Of a stretch of DNA of 64,000 nucleotides, positions 56,573-64,000 are shown piece after piece (within the stretch, counting starts at the first letter, position 1; every line of letters begins with the position of its first letter). The notes under the pieces are model-generated. The model saw only the letters and a list, made by a program, of their open reading frames with translations. It did not search any database and was not told the origin of the DNA. Source of the DNA: Corythucha ciliata (Eukaryota > Arthropoda > Insecta > Hemiptera > Tingidae); the NCBI GenBank assembly GCA_038030265.1, contig CM075939.1, positions 31,229,253-31,293,252 of the forward strand. Direction: 5' to 3'. The position numbers were made by a program, and so were the translations under genes.

Positions 56573-57856
56573 GAGAACTCAGTGTTGTGTTCATTCGACG
56601 TTGTTAATCTATTTACCTCGATTCCCCCCAGAAGAGTACTGAAGCAGATGGATGAACTACTGTTAAAAAGCTCGAGTAAAAACAAAATGGCGAGTCAAGA
56701 ATTGATCGACCTCTTTAGAATATGTTTGAACCAAAGCTATCTAAGGTTCAATAATCAATTCTACAGACAGAGCAAGGGACTTGCCATGGGCTCACCAATA
56801 TCTCCTTTGTGTGCGGAGATTTTCATGGCGGCGTTTGAGAAGAGGTTCGTCATGTCGTCGAGAAACCCGTTTAAAGACAAAATAGCTTACTGGGGAAGAT
56901 ACGTTGACGACACGATCGTGATATGGGAGGGAACCTCAGAAGAGCTCAACTCGTTCCTTGAGTACTTGAAAAAATGTGTTCATTACATTGATTTCACGTT
57001 AGAGGTCGAGGAGAGCGGAGTCCTCAACTTTCTTGATTTAAAACTAAAAAGGTGCGGTAATTCTATCTCGTATGGAATTTACAGAAAGCCTTCCGCTACT
57101 GACATCATCATTCCAGCGGATTCTCATCACCTCCCTAAGTATAAAGTCGCAGCTTTACATAGCCTCGTCCACAGATTGCTGGCCGTCCCAATGGATAGAA
57201 AAGAATACACGGCGGAGCTCCGCACAATTGAAGAAATCGCGGAAGCCAATGGCTATACGAGGGATATTGTGAGGCGACTTATTGTCAAGAAAAGGAAGCT
57301 CATGCTTAGACGAGAGATTTACCCAGCTCCTGCAAAGGAAACCCCGCTGAATGGCCGACTTTCAATTCCCTACATCGGAGGTGCCACCCAGGGAGTTCAA
57401 AAAATACTGCGGAAGTATGGTTATGATGCAGCATGCAGTAGCGCAGCGTCGTTGAGGTCTCTGCTCTCCAGACCAAAGGATGCGGTCGACGTGAGGGAGA
57501 AGAGCGGGGTATATCGACTGACTTGCGGAAGCTGTGAGACGGCAACATATTGCGGCAAAACGGAACGGGCGTTCAAAACGCGCTGGAAGGAGCATTTGGG
57601 GAGTGGTCATTCAAAATTCAAGGACCATGTTTCTGCTTGTGGGGGAAATGTCCGACATGTGGCAGAGGTCATACAGACCACTCATAAAAAGGGTCAATTT
57701 GTAAGTGCGTTAGAGGCTCTCCATATAAAAATGGAATTGTGCAGAGACGGGATAGCGTGTCTCAATGAAAGACAGGAGGGGAGCTCGTCACCACTAATCT
57801 CTCTTCTCCCTCTCATTCCCAGCTGTCGAAATAAAAATAAATCTTTCCCTATTTAA
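56573..57856 (+). CDS. Penelope-like reverse transcriptase/GIY-YIG endonuclease (5'-truncated)
   Basis: 427 codons open from the insertion junction, with no native start. RT motif A is at the very beginning (SFDVVNLFTSIPP), then motif B (QSKGLAMGSPISPLCAE), motif C with the catalytic YVDD (WGRYVDDTIVIWEG), and motif D/E (GVLNFLDLKLKR; YRKPSATD). After a basic linker comes the GIY-YIG nuclease: GVYRLTCGSCETATYCGKTE, with the conserved Arg in FKTRWKEHL. Upstream RT motifs (RT0-RT2) and the N-terminal domain are missing, so it cannot retrotranspose alone. PLEs use the RT and nuclease for target-primed insertion. The frame has no breaks, consistent with young age. Downstream 3' UTR runs to the first pLTR. 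Confidence 0.9.
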   Translation, partial: ENSVLCSFDVVNLFTSIPPRRVLKQMDELLLKSSSKNKMASQELIDLFRICLNQSYLRFNNQFYRQSKGLAMGSPISPLCAEIFMAAFEKRFVMSSRNPFKDKIAYWGRYVDDTIVIWEGTSEELNSFLEYLKKCVHYIDFTLEVEESGVLNFLDLKLKRCGNSISYGIYRKPSATDIIIPADSHHLPKYKVAALHSLVHRLLAVPMDRKEYTAELRTIEEIAEANGYTRDIVRRLIVKKRKLMLRREIYPAPAKETPLNGRLSIPYIGGATQGVQKILRKYGYDAACSSAASLRSLLSRPKDAVDVREKSGVYRLTCGSCETATYCGKTERAFKTRWKEHLGSGHSKFKDHVSACGGNVRHVAEVIQTTHKKGQFVSALEALHIKMELCRDGIACLNERQEGSSSPLISLLPLIPSCRNKNKSFPI

Positions 57857-58035
57857 AATAGTAAAGGAAGTCAACGAGTGTGGAAGACACACGAAAGCTT
57901 ATTTTAATAATGTAAGTAGTGCAAAATTTGATCCTATCTGTGATAATTAGGTTTCAATCTAGTTCAATCTTAGGTTTAATCTGTGATAATTAGGTTTCAA
58001 TTTTAAATGTATTTATTCAAAGAGGTTGCGTTTGT

Positions 58036-58147
58036 ACTAAAGATGATGTGTTAATTAGGGTCCTGATGATGGCCTAGACAGGCCGAAAATCGATTTGACA
58101 AGAATAAAAACAATTAATGTGGAGAGACAACAACTATACCACCTGAA
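58036..58147 (+). repeat. PLE pLTR, copy 1 (112 bp)
   Basis: Identical base for base to 58957-59068. It carries the hammerhead motif at 58060-58099. It ends 22 bp before the ATG of the N-terminal-domain ORF, as expected of a pLTR preceding a PLE coding region. Confidence 0.85.
58060..58099 (+). ncRNA. Hammerhead ribozyme motif (type I, PLE class), copy 1
   Basis: Core: stem I strand GTC (58060-58062), CTGATGA (58063-58069), one unpaired T, stem II ggcct-agac-aggcc (71-84 region; five pairs), GAAA (58085-58088), a minimal stem III (AA/TT) with loop TCGA, then T-58096 as the cleavage nucleotide and GAC (58097-58099) closing stem I. Predicted cleavage is between 58096 and 58097. Type I hammerheads with very short stem III are described from eukaryotic PLE pLTRs; activity here is inferred. 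Confidence 0.7.
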
Positions 58148-58169
58148 GTCTGAATAACTCCACGACAAC

Positions 58170-58961
58170 ATGGCCAATTACGATTTTAATTATGACAACG
58201 CTCGTCGAGCAAACGGCCTCCATTCGGAAAAAGCATTATCGAATTTCTTTGAAATCAAACAACCCTCTATCAGAATTATTAAATCTTGTAGTCTGAGTAC
58301 GTTAAAGTATAAGTATTACGATATGAAATTTAAATTCGGGTCAATTAATTATGACATTGCATTCAATACTCGCTGTCTCAAAAGTCAAATGTCTCCCGAC
58401 TACTTAGTTCGTCAACAATGGTATAGAAAAATGCCAGTAAATGAGAGAATGAAACAGAAAATTTGGAAAGGAATAGTAAAAGAAGAATTATCTAAATTAT
58501 ATAAGATTCGGGATGCGTTGAGTTTTTATTTATTCGTGGCTTGGAACAGGTTGGTCAAAGTTCTTAGACAGGATGAGTGGGAAAATTTTGATTATGAAAC
58601 AAGAGAGGCACTAAGGAAAAAACTGGGTCTAAAGAGAGAGAGAATAGAGAAAAAGTGGGATAAATTGAAATTATCGAGTGGTAATAATATGATTGGTGAA
58701 CGAAACAACGAAGTTGGAAGGCATCATGGCAGCGGCAATTTTCCTCGGACGATTCTTTTAACACCGACTGTGTTCACGGAGGAGGAGATGGGACTAATGA
58801 ACAAAGGACTGAAATATGCGCCACCTCAGGCGCCAACCCGGGACGATATGCTGAACTTAATAGCTTCCATCGACGCGAACGTAAAAGAAAAAGAAGTGAA
58901 GGAGGAATGTACGGTATATCTCAGGAACCGCATACGCAGTGAACAGTTAAAGGAGAACTAA
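58170..58961 (+). CDS. PLE N-terminal-domain ORF, cut off before the RT
   Basis: 263 codons from ATG, beginning MANYDFNYDNARRANGLHSE. It is Lys/Arg-rich with helical segments (~residues 80-165). Residues ~195-235 carry the PLE signature 'LLTPTVFTEEEMGLMNKGLK' followed by YAPPQAPTRDDM, equivalent to the 'NLS...L...E..LL.KGL.F.P.P' block that precedes the RT in Penelope proteins. The stop codon TAA is supplied by the first bases of pLTR 2 (overlap 58957-58961), so RT and endonuclease have been deleted precisely between coding sequence and pLTR. It could be a defective copy or the ORF of a non-autonomous derivative. Confidence 0.75.
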   Translation: MANYDFNYDNARRANGLHSEKALSNFFEIKQPSIRIIKSCSLSTLKYKYYDMKFKFGSINYDIAFNTRCLKSQMSPDYLVRQQWYRKMPVNERMKQKIWKGIVKEELSKLYKIRDALSFYLFVAWNRLVKVLRQDEWENFDYETREALRKKLGLKRERIEKKWDKLKLSSGNNMIGERNNEVGRHHGSGNFPRTILLTPTVFTEEEMGLMNKGLKYAPPQAPTRDDMLNLIASIDANVKEKEVKEECTVYLRNRIRSEQLKEN

Positions 58962-59068
58962 AGATGATGTGTTAATTAGGGTCCTGATGATGGCCTAGAC
59001 AGGCCGAAAATCGATTTGACAAGAATAAAAACAATTAATGTGGAGAGACAACAACTATACCACCTGAA
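58957..59068 (+). repeat. PLE pLTR, copy 2 (112 bp)
   Basis: Identical to copy 1 and immediately followed by the right target duplication at 59069. Confidence 0.85.
58981..59020 (+). ncRNA. Hammerhead ribozyme motif, copy 2
   Basis: Same core as copy 1, shifted by exactly 921 bp (CTGATGA at 58984-58990; predicted cleavage between 59017 and 59018). Two ribozymes bracketing the N-terminal ORF would release a 921-nt RNA with compatible ends. Confidence 0.7.
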
Positions 59069-59080
59069 AACGGAGAAAAC

Positions 59081-60499
59081 ATTTTACCACTAGATCTGTT
59101 TACAATGCGGTGACGTCAATTTCAAGCGGAAGTTCAAAATCCTGCCAGTTATATCTTTGATTTCAAGATAACTGTTGCTAATTCAAGGCAAATATTTGCC
59201 TTTAAAATATTAATATACCAGGACCACAAGGTTTCATTGCCAATACAGAAGTTTTTTTATGTTGGAAAATGGTCCATTGAACACATTTCGAGCGAAAAGT
59301 GCTTTTTTGGGCGTTCTTTGCAATAGGCCTTTGCGAATAAATGAAGGTGAAAAGGAATCAATCACACTACCGTAAAATCGGGTAATTATGATCAGTAGTC
59401 TAATAAGGATCAAAACTTTACTTACATGATATTCGGTTCCTGGTAGCTAGTAGGTAGAAGTAATTACAGAAATCGAGGGTTGCTTGTGTTGTCTACTTCG
59501 ATGGGAGTCCGCCATGAGCCTCAAACGAGGTGTTGCAAAAGATTCACGACCGCCAAAACGCTTGGAGTGTTGTCACTCTTATTACGTGTTTCTGTGTACC
59601 ACGGAAACTTCGTACACCTTGGTTATGTAGTGATTATTTTAGACCGGATTTTGCGTCAGTTGACAATGATATAGTGTAGAAAAGAACATCCACCAAAACT
59701 TTTTATGATATTCCGGGTTTTACTCAATTTGAGGGCGTTCAAGTGGGTCAAGTGGGGAGGCACCCGATCTTCCGCTGGAGTGTAATAAGGATCACCACAT
59801 GCCTGGCTGGATATTTGAAGTTATTTAATTTTTTTTACGTTGAAATGGAACTATTGACGCCTAATTGTGGGATAAGTAAGCCAAAACGCTGATGTAAAGG
59901 AACTGTGATCCAGAAAACAAACTAGACCTAGTTAGTCAGCTTTTCCAAGTTTATACTCCGTTTTTGTAATAATAACTTTGTTTTTCAAAGATATTTTGTG
60001 TTTTGGATTTTTTAAACTCCAACTAATGATCCCTAGTAGAAAGCAGAGGTTTAATAGTGGTTTTTGGTAGAAACTATTGGTGGTGATCCTTATTACCCCA
60101 CCCTGGTAATAAGGATCAGACCACAAAAATGCTTTTTTGTGGTGTTCATGCAATGATAATTGAAAAGTTGAGGCATGAAACTGGTTCTTTGGCTGCTGTT
60201 TTCCTTTATCATGGAGGGGAGTCAACTTGGTAGGGGCCCGGCCAATAATGTTCCCTGGGGCCCGTGAATGCTGAGTACGGCCCTGAAACCTAGAAATACG
60301 GGGATAATTTAAGCCTACTCGCAATGCTTGTAGGCGAGGTACGATTGGAGGGGGGTCGAGGAATCACATGGGAAACTCCCCCTTAAGGGGGCATACAAGT
60401 ACATCCCCCCGCCTATTATCCCCTCACCGGTTTACACGCAAAGCATTTGGAATGGAGCCGTGTCCTTAGCGCATTCCTCAAACTTATCAGGGTGAATTG
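59081..60499. other. 1.4 kb without a recognised gene
   Basis: A 'ggtaataaggatc' motif recurs (59393-59410, 59788-59800, 60088-60118), including a 13-bp palindromic pair at 60085-60118. No coding signal is supported. Confidence 0.4.
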
Positions 60500-62142
60500 C
60501 AGAAGAGCTATGAAATAAAAAGGTGTTGTCTCCCAACGAAGTTTGGTGTGTCTCCGAACTTCGTTGGGAGACAACACCTTTTTATTTCATCGTTGACGAA
60601 CCCAACAACACCGCCCTTCACTCATACATGCAGAAGAGCTGTTTATCACTGTCAATATGACACCAAGTCGACGAATCAGCCTTTCATCAATTTTCGTGAT
60701 TTCTGCAGTAAGAGCTGGATCGGCAAAAACCTCCTAGACGTATTTCCGGTGTTAGATAAGCCGTACCCTTGTTTTACGAAATCAACGCGGATCCCGACTA
60801 GTTGAAGAAGTTCTTTTTGTATTCGTGATTTCTCGGCATCTTCGGTAGAATGTCTTTTCAAGCCCTCCATTTTTTAAAACTTAAATTGTAGGCTAGGTGT
60901 AGAATATATTCCATACATTTGATACGCGCATGCAGTGGGGATAGTCCTAAACTGGGAGCTTCTTCACTTGTCCGCCTCCTTTCTAGTTTAGGTATAACAT
61001 TCATTTCTGAAGGACGAGCGCCACAAATTAAGCAATTAGCTGAAGATGTGGTCTCTGTTACAGCCTGGGCAACCTTTCCGTCCCACATTGAAAATATCAA
61101 AATATGCTTAACAAAGATAGACGGTGCGCCTAGGTTCACTTTTGTAGTAAGCAAGTTATGGTATTCATTGTCAATACTTGCCTTCTCACTCACGCTAGAT
61201 CAAGTGTTTCTTTTTCATACTGAAATCGGATCGCTCTGCAATATTGCGTTGAAGAGGGCCGAGGATTTTGCCAAATCATTTCATTGAGTGGTTCAGTTGA
61301 AACCATGGTGAGGGGAACCATGGACGTCATAAATAAGTTGGAATCGGACTTATTTTCACCTTCGGTTGAATAGCATTGCGCAAATTCATTTTGCCCGGAA
61401 GCACCATCAAATACCCATTTTGAGGTCAATACGACCTCTCAACCGTCGAACCTCTCTAGCTCCTCCTGAGCCTTCGTCACAGAATCCTTTCAGCTGTGTG
61501 GTTGAGAATATTTTGCAATGGAACCCGGGCTGACGCGTCTGATATTTCAATATCTGTGGGGTAACAATCCTTCTTCGCGGGAACAATTTTTTTGGTGCTT
61601 GAAAAAATGTTGCAACCAATACCTTTAGATGCTTTTTGTAAGACCTCATATTGATACTTTGTCTGTTTCGCTTGAATGAAAAGTGACAAAGCGAAATCAG
61701 CATTGAATGGTTCAATTTTCGCACCTGGCTGCGATGACGAAGCTGAATCATTTATCAAATCTTGAGAATGAATAGATCGCAGTTGACAGATTTTATGCCT
61801 CTGACTCTTTTTACCGCAATCTTTGAATTATTTTTTTGGATTTCCCCCCAGATTTTTAGAGACCATATTATTGTCACCTTCGGGAAAGTTGAAGACAAAA
61901 ACGTTCTTCATCCACTCACTATGTTTCCTTTTAAACACATTTTTGTCTCTATTAACCGATCTCCACTTCACTCGATAATTAGGCAAGAATCTCTTCTTCA
62001 ATGCAGAGCGTATCTCGGTAAATTTTTCGGCAGCAACGTTAGGGAATTTCTCTAAAATAAATGAATGAAATGGCTGATCTGAAGAATCCGAATTCATTAA
62101 ATAATCACATAAATCCTGATAACTAATTTGAATTGGCTCCAT
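60500..62142 (-). pseudogene. Frameshifted transposase-like gene, RAG1/Transib-type layout
   Basis: Consecutive minus-strand blocks in different frames: 62142-61828 (starts MEPIQISYQDLCDYLMNSDS), 61758-61477 (KKDCYPTDIEISDASARVPL), ~61429-61190 (TSKWVFDGASGQNEF ... IWQNPRPSSTQYCRAIRFQY), 61193-60858 (ANCLICGARPSEM ... LSPLHARIKCMEYILHL), 60870-60676 (GNTSRRFL). Frame changes near 61480 and 61190 show it is dead. I recall similar uncharacterised proteins in cnidarians and aphids. The order of a catalytic-type Asp (FDG.SG), a P.S..C..I.F...E block, a CxxC zinc pair, a short H-containing block and GN.(A/S)R(R/K) parallels the RAG1 core. The residue aligning with RAG1's second catalytic Asp seems to be Arg. 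Family assignment is an inference. Confidence 0.45.
60509..60589. repeat. Near-perfect 33-bp hairpin
   Basis: Arms tgaaataaaaaggtgttgtc...cgaagtt (60509-60542) and their exact complement (60557-60589) surround a 14-base loop. It lies in the tail of the transposase-like pseudogene. It could be a tiny palindromic insertion. Confidence 0.7.
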
Positions 62143-63389
62143 CTCAAACGCGCGTTGATTGCGGTCGAAATACGTGTAATTGAACTTCGAACGATCTGGT
62201 TGGTACCAAATAGCACAAATGAGTTAGGACGATAACTCTCGATTTATATTTAAGCAGACGCCGAGTAAGACCTTGTGAAAGCATAAAGAATACAAAATGA
62301 AACATTATGATCAAAGTCCAACTTCATTACAGCGATTGCTTCCTACAACATTGAAGAAGTGTGTAGTAGTTTTCAACTGGATTACAGTTCTCTTCACTTG
62401 AAAGATGATTACATGGCTAAATAGGCAAAAATAGGCAGTTGAAACTAGCACTGCAGGTATCCGCAGACCAAAGCTTCATAATTTTTTTTTTTGCCAGTCC
62501 AAAGAATGTAAGATGAACCATTTTTATTACAATTTTCCCCCTTACACCCAATAATCCAGGGAAAAGGACAATTTTTTTTGGAAACTAAAAATACGTTCAA
62601 CTACCCTTAATTACGCTTGAATTATTAAGACCATAAAAAAGAATCCGAAGTAACTGAGGATTAAGTAAAAAATCGGCTCAAAAACAGTGAACTTGTTGAG
62701 TGAATTAAATAAAAATCACTTAAATATTGCATTTAACATTGTTTTACAAGTACCATTTTTTTTTCAGGCCTTTCATACCATGGAGTTAAAAAAAAAAAAC
62801 AATTTTCAAAGTCATTTGAAAATATTCAATTTGGTTTTTTTTTCCGCTTCTGCCCCACTGTGCGCCGGGCTGTTCGGACCGGCTCCAAGTTCTGGCTCTT
62901 CCGTGAGTGGGGATTCTTCATGCCAGGACCCCTTCATTCGTAGTTCAGACGCTCAGACCGTCAGACGTGAGCAAAGAGCGTATCGGAGTGTAATAAAAGT
63001 ATGACCTTGGCTCGGTCGTGTATGACCCCCCCCCCCCTTTCATAAAAATTTAAAATTCGAGGAAAGTCAGAATTGAAATTCACAAGCTTAAGTAGCCTTG
63101 TCTCAAGCCTATAAGGTTTCATAGGAGACCATAAAAAATGTAAGATTTCAAATACCATGCGCGTAAAATGGTGAGGAGATATGGGCGTGGTATCGGGTGG
63201 GGGTAATCGAAAACCAGAAGATTTGTGCGTTTTTCGTACGAGAACATTTCGAATTGTTACGAAATATCTTGCTATTCTACCAAATGGTGGGGCATATTCT
63301 GAACGATCATCAATATACGCCTTCATGATGACTTTTTGATGTTATCGTCCTACTCTGTTGATGGTTGGGCTCAAGCAGTATGAAGAAGG
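62143..63389. other. 1.2 kb without a recognised gene
   Basis: AT-rich with homopolymer runs, including a C tract at 63027-63038. No exon or element boundary supported. Confidence 0.4.
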
Positions 63390-64000
63390 CAGTTCTTCTT
63401 TAAAGATTTCAAGTTGAACGGTAAAAACCAGGTCATTCTACTTCCCTTCTTCAGTGAATGTGGCAAGCACCTCTTTTTCGATAGGGTGTACGGAACAATG
63501 CACTTGAGAAGAGGCGTAAACTGAAAAATAATGCAACGAAATGTATGTGAACAATCAGTCCACAGTCTTAATAATGTACCGTCTCCGTCTGTGCTGGTAT
63601 GAGAAACTGGAGTTGACGAAGGCTCCAGGTCGTCCATTTCATCACCATGGGATACCTTACGACGCTTTCTGAGTATCCCTAGGTACACTCTGTCAATGTT
63701 TGGGCTCAAGTAGGATGAAGCCAGGAATTCTTCTTTAACGAGTTCAAGTGAACGGTAGAAACAGGGTCAAACTTTTTCTTTTCTTCAGCGAATGTGAATG
63801 TGGCAATCACCTGCTCTTCAGCAACGTATACGGGAGAGTGTTCTTGAGAATAGACATAAACTGAAAAATAATAAATTGAAAGGTGGATGGAAAATCGGTC
63901 CCTAGTCTTTATAATGTTCCTTACTATTATGAGCAACAGGAGTCGAAGAAAACCCCGGTGACAGGTCGACCGGTTCGTCATCGTAGGAGACCTTAACACG
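63390..64000 (-). repeat. Two diverged tandem exon-like units (~320-340 bp each)
   Basis: Units about 63390-63705 and 63710-64000 (cut by the window end). On minus, each has a tail segment like VSHGDEMDDLEPSSTPVSHT / VSYDDEPVDLSPGFSSTPVA, then a donor-like site and short intron with tttttcag acceptor, then VYASSQVHCSV...EKEVLATFTEEGK / VYVYSQEHSPV...EEQVIATFTFAEEK. Similarity is higher in these coding blocks than around them. This may be part of a gene with internally duplicated exons continuing to the right, or a decayed repeat. I do not recognise the protein. Confidence 0.45.

Larger units (their letters stand above)
56560..59080 (+). mobile_element. Composite Penelope-like element with 12-bp target duplication
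   Basis: The 12-mer aacggagaaaac flanks the unit at 56560-56571 and 59069-59080. Order inside: 5'-truncated RT plus GIY-YIG endonuclease ORF (56573-57856), 3' UTR, pLTR 1 (58036-58147), a 263-codon N-terminal-domain ORF (58170-58961), pLTR 2 (58957-59068). The right target duplication begins at the base after pLTR 2. The identical pLTRs, intact frames and perfect duplication mean a recent, single insertion of an already tandem, internally deleted template. Confidence 0.85.

Overview
The window is nuclear DNA from an invertebrate animal, most likely an arthropod or a close relative; I cannot name the species. The coding genes have short GT-AG introns (about 50-100 bp) mixed with multi-kilobase introns full of transposon debris. 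The gene families are metazoan: an EB1 microtubule plus-end protein, a RanBP9/10-type SPRY-LisH-CTLH-CRA protein, an organic anion transporter (OATP) and a ZNF800-like zinc finger protein. A transposase relic of an IS630/mariner type that I know mainly from arthropods, together with several Penelope-like elements (PLEs), supports this.

Layout. 1-11.9 kb: no host gene. It holds MITEs, tRNA-derived SINE copies, a broken Ty3/gypsy gag, short-period degenerate repeat arrays and a 1.9 kb foldback element with a SINE inside one arm. 11.9-20.4 kb (+): a three-exon gene for an unrecognised 598-residue acidic/coiled-coil protein, whose last exon lies beyond a 6.65 kb intron full of repeats. 21.1-32.5 kb (-): a ZNF800-like gene of eleven exons. 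Its 7.5 kb fourth intron carries a recent 1.44 kb tandem duplication that copies exon 5 and part of exon 6. One base appears to be missing in exon 8. 32.5-42.9 kb: gene-free, with repeats and DNA-transposon remnants. 42.9-48.2 kb: an OATP gene (-) whose 3.1 kb intron contains a complete intronless EB1 gene (-) and a complete RanBP9/10-like gene (+). 48.9-56.5 kb: repeat-rich, with a 1.9 kb hAT-type element bounded by an 8-bp target duplication and filled with a degenerate ~32-bp-period array. 56.56-59.08 kb: a fresh composite PLE insertion with perfect 12-bp target duplications, two identical 112-bp pLTRs each carrying a hammerhead-ribozyme motif, a truncated RT-endonuclease ORF and a separate N-terminal-domain ORF. 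60.5-62.1 kb (-): a frameshifted pseudogene whose motif layout resembles RAG1/Transib transposases. 63.4-64 kb: two diverged tandem copies of an exon-like unit, cut by the window end.

The most unusual material is (i) the tandem, internally deleted, ribozyme-bearing PLE that entered as one unit; (ii) two dispersed families of degenerate ~30-36 bp period arrays covering roughly 8 kb of the window, one filling a hAT-like element and one apparently forming the body of another repeat family; (iii) the double nesting of EB1 and RanBP9/10 in one OATP intron; and (iv) the tandem exon/foldback duplication in the ZNF800-like gene. All splice models come from reading splice signals and phase by eye; no transcript or database evidence was available.
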